Positions 44,648 to 56,159 of a DNA stretch of 64,000 bases are shown piece after piece. A model generated the notes under the pieces. The model was given only the letters and a program-made list of their open reading frames with translations, was not told where the DNA came from and did no database searches. Both the position numbers and the translations under genes were made by a program. Source of the DNA: Utricularia gibba (lineage: Eukaryota > Streptophyta > Magnoliopsida > Lamiales > Lentibulariaceae). Numbering within the stretch: position 1 is the first letter of the stretch; the number at the start of each line of letters is the position of its first letter. Location of the stretch: assembly GCA_002189035.1 (NCBI GenBank), contig CM007989.1, positions 4,154,001-4,218,000 of the forward strand, given 5' to 3'.

Positions 44648-47600
44648 CCACCAGAAGCAGAGACAGATAGATATAAGTCATCAACTTGTTGGGAGCTTAG
44701 CAAGCTCTTTTTGGAGAAGATGATGCATGGCATAAGTCCAACACTATCGAAGGTAGCATCCCACAAACCCTCAAAAGTGGAATGAAACTTCAGTTTTACG
44801 AAATTCTACCTTCAACTTGAGAAAACATGGAGCTTTCCTCTCTGCGAGTTCGGGTGTATAAAAGCCTGTTGCAGAAGGTGGTAATGTATGAGCTATAAAG
44901 AAGACACGAATATCTTCAAAGGCGACAACAAGCAAGCATAGTTGTATCAGCTATAAGGCAATCAGCCTATGCTTCCCAATGCAATCAAACCAGCTATGGA
45001 GAATTGCTAAGATTAGCCTTTTCATAATAGATCAAGCAAAACTATACAACTTCGGGATCCATTTTCTAAGAGACTTGGCATGCCAACACTACAGCAGCAG
45101 CTTCTTGTTCAAAGCCAGACACTAGGTTCTGCATACATACCACAAATTTACAACTAAGAAAATTTTTTAGACAAGATGATAGAACAGAAGACACAACTTC
45201 AAGCTTACATCTTTAATTGAAATACTGGCAACCAATCTCCAAGAGGGAGTTGTGGCGTAGAGTTTGGTTGTCCCTAATAACTGAAGAACTTCCAGAAGAA
45301 GATTTTCTCAGGATAAATCAAACTGGCAGTTCATAAATATCAAATAACCATTAGCAATGCCTATAAGGTAAGAAATAAGAAAAAGAGCTGGTAGTTAGAT
45401 GATAGAGCTAATCCAGACTAAATTCTTGGCAATACCAAATATTACACATGAGAAAGTAGATTTCCCAAAACCACACAATGTTCATGATATAGTGTTCCTT
45501 TGGTCAATAACAGTTTCCACGCATGATGGACCTTTCTTATCATGGTTAGTATTATTAAAGATTAACCAACTGAAGCCTTGCCATAAATAAACCTTCTATT
45601 TAAAAAACATCCACACCTTGTCAAGAATTTTAAGACCACTGACCACTGTACGATGTATATGGGGTTAGCTCATTATCTGCAAAGCAAGCAAACCATACAC
45701 AATAACTGAGATTTCAGCAATCAGGAATTTCAAGGCAACAAAGGATTTCCACAAGTTTTCTGAGTAGGTTGCACATTAAGTAGGGCTTTAAGCAATATGA
45801 TGAGCTCTAATTCAATCCTGGGTAAAAAAACAATGAAGAAAAACTAATGCAGACCTTACTATGAATCCAATCATGAAGAAAATGAACAATGCATGTTTTT
45901 AGGAATCCTTGAAAACAGAATGGCCAAAACATTCTACAAGAACAAGTCTTCAAGTTTTCTTGATGGCAATTTTAAGCTCAGCAACCCCAACCTAGAAACT
46001 AAATGCATGAAAATATATTGTCGCATCATTCTCAAATTAAAAAGCATTTAACAAGCCAAAAATCATGTCCAAGGAAAGCATAGACGTGATGCTCTAAAGT
46101 AAAAGATGCTTCCACAAAAACATCCGAAGTGATCTGGTAAATGGGATTATCATAAGGTTTGTTGATGTTAGCAAATTCAAACACAATATTCCTAATTATA
46201 ATACAAATTTCAATATCCACCCAAGTTAAACGAAAAAATACAAAGAAACACCCTATGCCATATTGAAATAATTCGGATTCTACAAGAAGATGCAACTTCG
46301 GGTTAATACAGAACAATGCCGACAACTAAGGAAAGTTATTTTCATGTGGAATAGCAATTAACAGAATCCTTTTCAAGGTCCTTGTGGAAATATGGGCCCT
46401 TATAGACTTGTTGATGCACTTTAAAGTACGTTTAATTCATTCAAATAAGGTGCCACGTTACTAATGGAAATTTCACAACATATACAAATAGAAACAGGCA
46501 TTTTATTAAAGCCTATGAGAATGCAAAAAAGTGAGTCAAACGCTATGTGCCTCCAAGACAAGTCACAAATGTAAAGAAGAAAGAACTCAGGAAACACATC
46601 ATATTGAATCTAAGAAGTTATATCATCTCGACATAAATGAGCCTTGGGAAAAAAATATTTTTAAATGATGGGCACAAAAGTGTGAATGTGCTTTATTTGA
46701 AACAAACCACAATAAAAATTTGTAAAGGTTTTTGTCCGAGAAAAAAAAATGTTTGCAAATACTAAAGAGTTTAAAATTCAGTATTTATAAAAAAGAAAAT
46801 TTACTTTATAAAGAAATTTCCTTATCCTTCTGTTGAGGTCAATCCTAAAAACGCCATAATGCTAGCCATAAGCTAGCACACAAACTCCTAGCCAATGAGC
46901 AATCAGATTCAATGAAGAACCAGTACATCTTGCAACACGTTGATCAGCTGAGATTGTCCAATGATCAATCTCTAAATCCTCATAGATATTCCAATCAAAA
47001 TAAAAAGGCAAAAATAAACTTCCTACTCTAAAAGTCTCATAACTATAAGCCAAAAATTGCAAGTTGAATAAATAAGGTAGAACTTTATAATTCTACCAAG
47101 AAGCGGAAGTTTATCATAAAGTAACATTTCTAACGAATAAAGAGCGAGATCTCAATCAGATGCAGGCAACAGGAACCTGGACATGTTCTCATGAAACTCC
47201 ATCTCTAGCTCCACCAATAACACCTGCCGCTGCTCGAAGTCTCTTTGCAAAGAAACCTATCTGCTCCAACAATGTCTTTTGTAACCATCGTTGTCTCCTT
47301 CAAAACATGAACCTTGATTTGCCCAAATCCTAGCTCATGAATGTGTGCATGTATCCCAAAGGTGATCAATCCAATTAAAACAGTTTTCAAGAACATTTCT
47401 TAGGATCCCAGTCCAGAAATATAATCCATCAAAAGATTCCAATTCTGAAGGAATTAAATAAGAATCAACGACCAACAAAGTACAAAGAAAAACATCTAAG
47501 AGAACCTAACTTTATCATCGAAGACAAAACTACAGAGTCAATCTATAAAATATACAATACTCTAAGTTCAATGTGAAATGGAATAGCCAATCGTTTTCCC

Positions 47601-48967
47601 TTTCGTAGAAAAAACGAACTGTGCTCAGCCGTTCCACGATAGCTACAGAAAAAAGAAAAGGGAATATTCAAACGCGGGAAAAGAAAGAGTTCTAACGTAT
47701 GATCAATGAAATCCTCAATGCCCAACAACGTACATTTCATAAACATGCATCAAAACATGGGTCGGTAAGTATGACATAAAATTTGTGAAATACATTATTT
47801 TACGTTTTTAGTTTGTAAAATATATATTACACACACTATTTTTATTTGCAGAATGTGATTAACAGGTATAAATGCATGGACAATTAGATAGAATCATATG
47901 GATGACTTAGTTAAGAACACGCATTATTTTTATGATAGATGATTGAATATCAAATCTTAGATTCATTTCCCTTTGATTAAATGATCTTGAAATTCTCCAT
48001 TTCCTCACATGTAATCTCTACTTTGAATTCAATTTTCATGAAAAAAGTTATTGCACATAATCACCATATTGAAGATTTCCGTCCATGTATTCTCCAGTGA
48101 AAATATTCTAAAAGATCAATTCTCCAAATTTGTAATATGATGTGAGGGCATAAAGGTGTTTCTAGTGAAATTTACAATTTTATTGGAATGGTTTATCGAG
48201 ATTTTATAATATGAGATAAATATAATTGTAGATTTTCGTGTTATTCATATGAAAGTCAAGTTTTACAATGTCAACATTCATGACTTCAACTTCTTCCCAA
48301 TTTCGGATGAATCCGAGATGCATAAGATTGATAAAATATTCATTTTAAATAAATGAAAAGATTGATAAAATTTGTGAAATATATCACTAAGTATTTATTG
48401 TTTACAAAAATTCAAGAAGAAGTAGATGTTTTAAAACCGTCTAAAATATGGTTCGATGATTGATCCAATTTTTAAAACATTGGTTTTGAGTCGAACGTAC
48501 AATTCAACTCCAATGGATACAAAATATTATTTTATATAGATTTGAAATAAAATAAAAATTAAAAAAATATAAATGCGTGAAAATGTATTTTCCTGAACTT
48601 CTCTAAAAAAATGTATTTTACAAACGTAAAATGGTGACCCACCAAACCATAATTCACATTTATCCCCTATTTCTTATTTTATTTTAATTCATTTGTGCCT
48701 GTGCCTGTGGCAGATGAGTATGATGGTCAGATGCTTCGTGTGGGCTTTAGGAGCAAAGAAGCCCACCAAGGCCCATCGATCAATCCAAGGTCGGCTTCGT
48801 CATTTTAAATTTTCAAATCATTTATATTTTAAATTTTAGAAATAGAAATAATTTTTTAAAAGTAATTCCTTCTAAAGTTTTGTATTTAATAAAAAAAATA
48901 ATTTTACGATTATATTGTTTTTACCAAGGGGTTTTTTTTAATTGGAAGAAAGAGGTACCGCTGGTGC
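44648..48967. other. Long stretch with no recognised gene
   Basis: About 4.3 kb. The part up to about 47,750 is moderately AT-rich and looks like intron or non-coding transcript sequence, with no ORF longer than 97 codons, none of it recognised. From 47,750 to 48,700 it is very AT-rich. I see no transposon ends. The 3' flank of the PIG-P gene is at the right end. Confidence 0.5.
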
Positions 48968-49899
48968 CTATGCCTTTGCATTTCTAAACATTATCTTGTT
49001 CACCTGATCGACGCCGATGTCTGATATCGGCCGAATGGGCTGGTCGTCGTCGTCCTCTGTGGAAATGATGGCACTAAAGGGTTCTGGTTCCCTACTGAAC
49101 TCATCTACAAGATAGGACGACACATCAGGACAATTTCAGTAAAATGGCAGGGTGAGTAATTGCTCAGTGCCGATCACCTACCAAACATGGTGTTCAAGGA
49201 AGTGGGAGGAGGAGTTGCCATGAAGTTGATGCCGATGTAGAAGACAATACCCACTGCAACTGAAACCATCAAATAAGTAGGTACGACCAGTGCCCAGTGC
49301 CTGATATGGATCACAATTTGCGGCATCAAGGATTATGTAAGAGTTTGTGGATGTAAACGTTGTATCTGACCTGCTTGGGTAGTAGTAGATCCCCACAGAA
49401 TGTAACCATTCATCTGGGATATATGCCCATATGAGGAAAATGGCTGTTGGATAAGCAAAAAAGGCTTAGACATGTAGATCAGAGATGTTGTAACAAATTA
49501 ATCTGTTCTGATAACCCAATTTGGAACTGCGAGTACAGTTTCCAAACCCAACAGACCGACAAATCCCCATGTTCAATCCTGATGTGAACTCTAATCCTCT
49601 AACGCAGCATCAAATGGCAACAATTCAATAGTCTTCACGGAGATTCAGATGGATGCTCAACATCATGTAACCAAGTGGGAATCTAATGAGTCAATTGGAA
49701 CCAAACCTGTGAACACCACGGTGGTTATGGAGCCCACGAACCCATAAACCTCAGAAAGTTTGGGGCCATGCTCGCCGGAGACACCGAAACCTGCCGTATT
49801 TTTGTAGTCATCGACTTGAGAAAAACCGGGATTCGCCTTCCGATTCTTGGAGAAGCTCAGGATCCTTCGTGGGCTGTTAACAGAACAACGGTCTTCCAT
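48968..49899 (-). CDS. GPI-GlcNAc transferase subunit P (PIG-P)
   Basis: Four exons on the minus strand: 49707-49899, 49371-49443, 49182-49300 and 48968-49104, giving 173 residues with consistent phases. PIG-P is a small membrane subunit of the ER complex that adds GlcNAc to phosphatidylinositol, the first step of GPI-anchor synthesis. After a polar N-terminus of about 50 residues come the family motifs EVYGFVGSITTVVFT, then AIFLIWAYIPDEWLHSVGIY (first membrane segment), HWALVVPTYLMVSVAVG (second) and FMATPPPTSLNTMF, ending in an acidic tail (STEDDDDQPIRPISD). The length is normal for plants. Confidence 0.93.
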
Positions 49900-50219
49900 A
49901 CTAGAAAAATTTCCTCCAGGTAGCGCTTCTGCTCGGGCATTTCGTCGAACAAATTGTGCGCGAGGCTGGCTGATACTAAACCGAAACGCAATGCGGTGTC
50001 GGAGCGCAATTACGAGGAATCAAGGGGCACCAGGGAAAATAAGAAGAAATCGTTAAAAAAAACCCTAAGGAAGCACAGATTTAAAAAATTAATCCAAGAC
50101 AAGAAAATCCAGAAAAACTGGATAAGAAGTTACAACTCGCATTCGGTCATGGGCTCATACCGGAAAATTTTACAACAGAAAAGAAGTAAATAGTTGATTG
50201 TTGCTCGGAAAAGTTGTGG
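49900..50219. other. Short spacer between PIG-P and eIF3b genes
   Basis: 320 bp: the upstream side of PIG-P and the 3' flank of eIF3b, both on the minus strand. Nothing else is supported. Confidence 0.5.
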
Positions 50220-53200
50220 TCAGTCGAAGGAGATGACTTCTTCTGTAACATCCACCACCTCCTCGATCTCCACTTCCTTTGCTTCGTACTCCTCTTCTTC
50301 ATCGCTAGCCTCGCCGTCTCGCAGTTTCTGGCGGATGAGCTTCTCTTCTTCGTGGAATCGCCTCCACTCTCCGATCCACCGTGCCCACTCTTCCTTCACC
50401 ATCTTCCTCTTCTCGCGGTCCTGCTCACTTAACAGCAGAGAAACGTCTTGATCCTCGGCCTCGTACTTCTTGCTGTACTTTTTCAAGTTCTTTGAAATCT
50501 CCTCCTCCTTTTCAGGGCTCAACAAGGATGGAGGCCTCGGCCGCCACAAAAACTGCAGTTGGAAAAGTCAGCCAAGTGTGCTTGCTAGGTACAACCGATT
50601 CCAAATGGAAGCAGCACTTACTTGGAAGAAATGGTCCTTGAGTATTCTGTACAGAGGTTTTCCATTGAAGGACCATACGTTGAATCCATTTTCCATCTCA
50701 TGGACAGATGTCACCGCCGTCACAACATACCTGCGCGAATGTACAAAAGATCAGCATAACGGTTCACATTCCTCCAAAAACGTACGGGCACAGAGTGGTT
50801 CAGAGGCAACACTCATAAAAGGGATCAAACCTCACCTTCCAGTAGGATCCCATTCAACGTCTGTTGCCATGAAATGCTCAGCCTGTGCCATTGTCTCAAG
50901 ATCATCAACATTGTAAAACTCCAGTTGCCCGTTGAAACCCTTTAATCCAGCTAGTATGATAAAGCGGCCTGACGGGGACCAGTAAAGAGCGTTTGCCTGC
51001 TTTGCCTTGAGAGTGGTCAGCTTGGAAACCTTCAGTGTATTGCTGCCACTCCGCATCGAGTAGAAACTAACATCAGGCCTTGGGTTGTCACCATGGATAA
51101 CAGCAAACCTGTGACCCTTGGGCTCCCAAGCAAAGGCAATGATCTTGTCATTCTTATTTTCAAGCTCCAGAACCTCTATAGGAATATCCCGTTCCTTGAT
51201 TCTGAAGAGCTCAAATCCAGTATATGTGCTTTTCTTGGTTTTGGTGTACCGATCGACCTTAACAGCAAGGTATTCCCCATTACTCTGCCAGTACATTTTA
51301 CAATCACTGACGCTGAATAGATTTTTCTGCCTCAGCTCACTTTTGCTTGGGATTTCCATAAGACTCACCTGCCATATGAAATGCAAAAAAATAATTATAA
51401 CCTTCATATGCCTAAAAGCCCTGGTAAATGTATTTACCCTTGCAGGTTGATTTCCTCCTCCAAGTTCTGGAACAAAGAGGGCAATAATGGGATCCGTAGG
51501 TGACCAGCTGAAATCTACAACATTATCAAACTTCACAGATTTCTTGTCAATCAGACCAAAAGTCTGTGTTTCATAAACCGATATGACATTCTTTCCAATT
51601 CTTGCAAAGTACTTGTCATCTTTTCCACCACCCCATCTGCAAAAAATTATAGCTAGACGGATCAGAAAACAACCCTTGTTTTGTTTTTTTATCAGTAGAA
51701 AGAAAAACTAAATTATTGAAAGAAAGTGCTTGATAAGCTAACCGAAGCAAGAAAAAGTGTCATAAATCACCTGAACACAGGCCAAGACACACCACTGACT
51801 CCACCGGTACCCCAACGGCAAATTCATCAGCACTCCCCTTGAAATCTCTCATAACTTTCCCAGTTCTAGCATCGAACAGATTTATGACAACCCTCTGCAA
51901 GTAAGCTCCATTAAAGCAATAATCTAAAACAACATCAAAATTCATATAGAGGCTCCGTACATGAGTATCACGAGGATTGCTGGGTTCATGGCTACTATAT
52001 GTCACCAGATACTTTTCACCAGGGGAAAAATCAATCAAGTTTACCTGAAAAATCGCACCATTAAATCAATAATTCTGTGAACGAGAATATGGTTTCTAGG
52101 ATGTGACCATCCAAAAAATACCTGGGGGTGAGCATATCTCATTAGGCGGTTAAAGGTTGTCGCACCACCCCAAATTGCAGCACCCTGTCTATGCACGGTG
52201 GCCAAGTATGTTCCAAGTGGTGACCACTGCACGAATTTTTCTGTCCAGTACTGCAATACAAAGATACCAAATTCAGTTAATTAGATGATGAACACAAATG
52301 ACCATATTATAAACTGCAATGGAGCATTAGCTAAGACAACACCATATTTCTGTCCTGTAGATATTGTGTTTACTCACCGCCCTTTTATAAACTGGCTCAG
52401 GTTTCATGTGTCTTGCATCATTCCAGAAAACCTCAGTATCTGATCCAGAGCGGATCACGAACTGATCTCTAGCTTTCTCATCCATAAGCCACTTTTGCAA
52501 ATTCTCCTGTAACAAACAGAGGTGTGATAAAAAAAAAAAATTATATGTTAAATAGAGGACTGAGCAGGAAGAAGGTATCGACCCCTGGAACATATGGCTT
52601 AGTTTCTGGGGGTGCCCACTCCTCTGGAACTTTCATAAACTTGTCGATGTCTTCGAACATGTTAACTGCGAATACGTGAGCCCTATCAAGCTTGTACAGA
52701 TGGGTCTTTTCCTTAGCCAATTCAGCCTCCTAAAATCCGACATATGCATTAAACATTTATAAACCAGACAAATTTTGAAGCCAAAATTTGCCAAAAGCTA
52801 CCTGCGGAGTGTTGTACGCGATGAAGCAATATCCCAATGTTTTCCCCGTTTCCAGGTCAACAGGCATCCAAAGTCCATCATCTTTGATAACCCCAATCTG
52901 ACTGTAAAGTTTTCGAACAACGCCTTCCAATTTCTCAAATTTCTCTTTTGGCACCACCGGCAGATTGTCTACTACAATGATGTTTGCAAAACCCTCTTCG
53001 GACTCCAATGGTTCCCCCTCCTTCAAATCCTCGTCGTCACTGCCACAGTTTGGAAAAAATGAGACAACATCATGACAGAGGGAACGAAAATCACCCCAAA
53101 CCAATTCGCATGAAAATATGCACCTAACGATGCCGAAATCCTCACCCGGAGGCAGCTTAATGGAGTTGAGATCAAGCGAAGCCAAATCAACATTAAGACG

Positions 53201-53248
53201 AGTGGCAGTAGCTCGAATCTCCTCCGGCAGCGAAATCACTTCCGCCAT
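50220..53248 (-). CDS. Translation initiation factor eIF3 subunit B, with apparent frameshift
   Basis: Eleven exons on the minus strand: 53124-53248, 52802-53039, 52583-52729, 52378-52506, 52122-52250, 51961-52044, 51771-51894, 51438-51636, 50836-51368, 50622-50730 and 50220-50552. The protein has an N-terminal RRM (ANIIVVDNLPVVPKEKFEKL; GYCFIAYNTPQ), then the nine-bladed WD-type propeller (FVQWSPLGTYLATVHRQGAA; IDFSPGEKYLVTYSSHEP; PKGHRFAVIHGDNPRPDVSF), and an acidic C-terminal helix (EEEEYEAKEVEIEEVVDVTE). eIF3b is a scaffold of the eIF3 complex that loads mRNA and initiator tRNA on the 40S subunit. All exon phases agree except exon 7 (51771-51894), which is one base short at the C/G run 51810-51813 (GGGG where five G are expected). 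With that base restored the protein would be 716 residues, the normal length. Likely a sequence error. Confidence 0.93.
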
Positions 53249-53312
53249 GTTTGCTCAGATTGGAGGAGGGTAAAGAGTCGTTTAGGGCCACTATAATACT
53301 GTGGCCCTAAAC

Positions 53313-53867
53313 TAGAGATGAAACTTGAGCCGGGCCGGCCCGACCGTATTTCAGAGGGCCTCGTCAAGTTTCGGGCTATGGCTGGGCTAAAGCTCGATTA
53401 CACAAAAATATGATTAGCATGGCCCTAGCCCGATTATTCATTGGGCCGGGCTGGCACCACCCGGCCCACGGGCCTATCATGTAATAAATAAATTTTTTAA
53501 AAAATTATTAAATATTAATATACATTTTATTATTATTTAAATAATTTATAGAAAAAAATTTAAAATTATGATATAAATTATTAATTCATATTATCTATTT
53601 TAAAAATAAAATAATGCATATAAAATGAATTTTAATTATTAAAAATAAAAAAATAATTATAATTATCATGTATAAAAATCATATTTTTAAATTGGCCATA
53701 GGCCCGTCAGACGTTAAGGCTCAAACCTCAATCAACCCTAAGGGCTTTGGGTTTTGGGCCAAAAAGCTCGACAATCTTTCAGGTCATCAATGTATCAGCT
53801 CAAACCCGATGTTTTTTGGGGCTAGGTCGAACCAGCCCACGAGCTTGAGCTTTAACTTTTATCCCTA
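53313..53867. mobile_element. hAT-type MITE (555 bp)
   Basis: It starts TAGAGATGAAACTTGAGC and ends with the near reverse complement of TAGGGATAAAAGTTAAAGC. It is flanked by the perfect 8-bp duplication CCCTAAAC (53305-53312 and 53868-53875). It has GC-rich ends (GGGCCGGCCCG) and an AT-rich centre, no ORF. It lies 65 bp upstream of the eIF3b start codon. Confidence 0.9.
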
Positions 53868-53870
53868 CCC

Positions 53871-53986
53871 TAAACTTGTCAATGTCTTCTATGTTAACTG
53901 CAAATACGTGAGCTCTATCAAGCTTCTAAAGATGGGTCTTTTCCTTAGCCAATTCAGCCTCCTAAAATATGACATATGCATTAACG
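53871..53986 (-). pseudogene. Duplicated fragment of eIF3b exon 3
   Basis: These about 116 bp match 52636-52754, i.e. most of eIF3b exon 3 and the start of the adjoining intron, in the same orientation. Shared runs include ATGGGTCTTTTCCTTAGCC and AATTCAGCCTCCTAAAAT. The copy has several substitutions and a 3-bp gap. It follows directly after the MITE. It cannot encode a protein. Confidence 0.88.
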
Positions 53987-54430
53987 TCTTGTTTGGTAGG
54001 ATCGTTTAGTTTACATTTTATTAAGATTATTATTGTTTAGATAAACAAACATCTATTGTTTAAATTATATACACATTAGATAACATTGTATATAAATATG
54101 AATGTTTACAATATTTTGTGCTTGATAGGTTATTGTTAAATAAATAATTTTATAAAAATTGTCTAGAATACCTTTATTATTATTTGATTACTTTTTAGAG
54201 TCATATACCCTATTCTTTAAATTATGTTTGTATAGGGTTTTAGAGCTCTTCTATGATGTTTCAGGTTCATGTAAGATTCATCTCCATTTTCATTTTTCGA
54301 TATTGTTTTCACACTTTTATCTCATTGATTACATTGTTTTCAACGTTTTTCGATTAATCTATATGAGAAACAAATTATGCTGTTTTTTTTATTGTTGATT
54401 CGATTGAAATTTACTAATTACATTTAATGT
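53987..54430. other. AT-rich DNA
   Basis: AT-rich sequence starting with CTTGTTTGGTAGG near 53993, which looks like a Harbinger-type terminal repeat but has no matching partner that I could find. No gene is seen. Confidence 0.4.
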
Positions 54431-55350
54431 AATCTCTCAGCATAAACTCTACTAGAGATAAACCCATTAGATTCAATAAGAAATCGACAAGTACCGAAGG
54501 TGGAGAGAGTTCTAGGGCTAGATGTAATTGGAATATGCATGAAGAGATATTGTTTATTACTGCATTGAAGGAATTAGTAGCTAATGGGTGGCATTATCAA
54601 AATGGATGGAAACCAAAATATCCATCTGTTTTAGAACAATCATTCATAAAGTTATGTCCTAGAACTGAAAAAAGAACTCATCCTCATATGCATTCCAATA
54701 TGGGTACTTTTAAGAGAGATTATAATATGTTCATTGACTTCTTAAGCAAATCTGGAACCGGTTTTGACTATACTACCAAGATTGTGGATGCAACACCAGA
54801 ATTGTGGGTGGAGTTGAAATTGGTAATATATGAAATTTTTTTGATTCATTTTCTATTTTACTTTTGTTTAATTTATTTTATATGGGCAACATGATGAGCA
54901 TACTCACAATATTTTGAGGAATAAGAATTGGCCTTACTATGAGTATTGGATTGATATATTCGGAAAAGATAGAGCAGATGGAACATTTCTTGAAGAAGGT
55001 GATGTAACAAATGTGAAGTATGAAACACCACCAATCAATGAAGATGATCTATTGGATTCGACGAACTTGTTGCTGCCGTTCTCAAGTCCACCATTTGAAG
55101 CCAATGATAAATACTCTTCTCATGATGAGCCTGCTCCATTTCAAGAGGAAACCTCATCTACATATGGAGGGAGAAAATGAAAGTATGCCAACACAAGTTC
55201 AAAGAGTGGTGATGAGGTAGGAAGTGCTGAAGGGAAAAAAAAGAAGGGCATCAGATACTGAGTTTGAGGATCTGCTAGTTGAATTGAGGGAACTAAGTAG
55301 ACATTCAAATGTTGCCATACGTGACCTTGGTGACAAACTAATTTAATCGG
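54430..55350 (+). pseudogene. Orphan Myb/SANT-like gene of Harbinger ORF1 type
   Basis: The first part (ATG 54535, frame open from about 54430) reads WNMHEEILFITALKELVANG, then NGWKPKYPSVLEQSFIKLCP and FIDFLSKSGTGFDYTTKIVD, the SANT-like domain of Harbinger ORF1 and of related host genes. An intron follows at about 54824-54890; exon 2 begins NILRNKNWPYYEYWIDIFGKDRADG and runs to 55180. A frame shift leads into KKKRASDTEFEDLLVELREL at about 55230-55320. No transposase is next to it and the ends of the element are not clear, so it is a deleted element or a domesticated remnant. Compared with the 15.2-kb copy the wording differs widely, so it is a separate lineage. Confidence 0.6.
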
Positions 55351-55509
55351 GAAAAGAGTTGCAAGAGAAGAAAAAGGAGGCTGTTGATTGGATTCGAAAT
55401 ATGAAATCCAATACATTGTCAACTATGCAAAGATTGAAGGTGGCGCAAATTGTTACTAGGGATGATGCTATGCTTGATTGTTTTTTAGGTAGTTCGATTT
55501 CAAAGTGAG

Positions 55510-55770
55510 AGATTATGGTTGATAGCATTACAAGAGGTGAAATGTAATTTTTGTTTGATTTAGCATTATTACTTTTTGTTATTTTTGGTTAACTTGTTTA
55601 CTTTTGGAAATCAGAACTCATGTTTTTTTTTAAATAGCATGCGTAATCGTTTTTTATATGTAGCAAAAATGATAAAGAAATTGTTGTTTGAATAACATCA
55701 ACATTTAATGATAAAATTGAAAATTATAATTTGAATATGCAACAATGATTCTTGTAAGTTGATGCTGGTG
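55510..55770. other. AT-rich DNA
   Basis: No supported feature between the orphan Myb/SANT gene and the release-factor fragment. Confidence 0.4.
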
Positions 55771-56150
55771 AGTGAGTGCTTATGCAGTGCATTTTTCTCC
55801 GCCTAGAGGACCATCTCGAGTTGTTTCAACCGAGACTGGAGCACGGCCATGGCAGAAGCCTTGTTATGATGCTGGGATCTGCAAAGTTTCGAGTGAGAAA
55901 AAGAAGAAGGATGGTTGACGAGAAGGGAGGAAGAGCGGTGATCTTTCATTTTGGCACTACGTTCATCACTCTAATAAAAAAATAGAGGAAAAGGAGGGAG
56001 TTAAGAAATGCCTTGAATGCTGCAATCTCACCAGCCATTTCATCGATAAATGTAACTCCATAGGCATGAAGCTCAGCCTACCTCTTGTGCATCTACATCA
56101 CCATTGAGGCACAATCCATGCTCTCAATGCCACCTGCTCCAGCTTGTACT
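55760..56150 (-). pseudogene. Class-I peptide chain release factor (RF2/PrfB-like) pseudogene fragment
   Basis: On the minus strand, 56150 to about 56000 reads AGAGGIESMDCASMVM, a stop, then AELHAYGVTFIDEMAGEIA, which is a decayed copy of the release-factor segment before the GGQ loop (normally A-G-A-G-G-x-E-x-M-D-W...). Further down, about 55880-55790 reads CRSQHHNKASAMAVLQSRLK, the post-GGQ block of release factors (R-S-Q-x-x-N-K-x-x-A). The GGQ region between is lost and stop codons replace conserved Trp and Gln. Organelle release factors of this kind recognise UGA/UAA stops. This copy is a dead fragment, probably a duplicate of an organelle RF gene elsewhere. Confidence 0.65.
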
Positions 56151-56159
56151 TATTGGTTT

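Noticed and set aside
46862-47746. Minus-strand ORFs of 63-67 codons
   Set aside because: No start context, no splice continuity and no recognised motif.
51895-51960. Extra residues in eIF3b (VRSLYMNFDVVLDY)
   Set aside because: In-frame intron read-through; removing it with GT..AG joins RDTH to RVVINLFD, as in the family.
53124-53248. eIF3b exon 1 extended to 53063 or beyond without an intron
   Set aside because: The extension (RCIFSCELVWGDF...) does not fit the family; the GT at 53123 and AG before TGACGAC keep the phase and the conserved SDDE segment.
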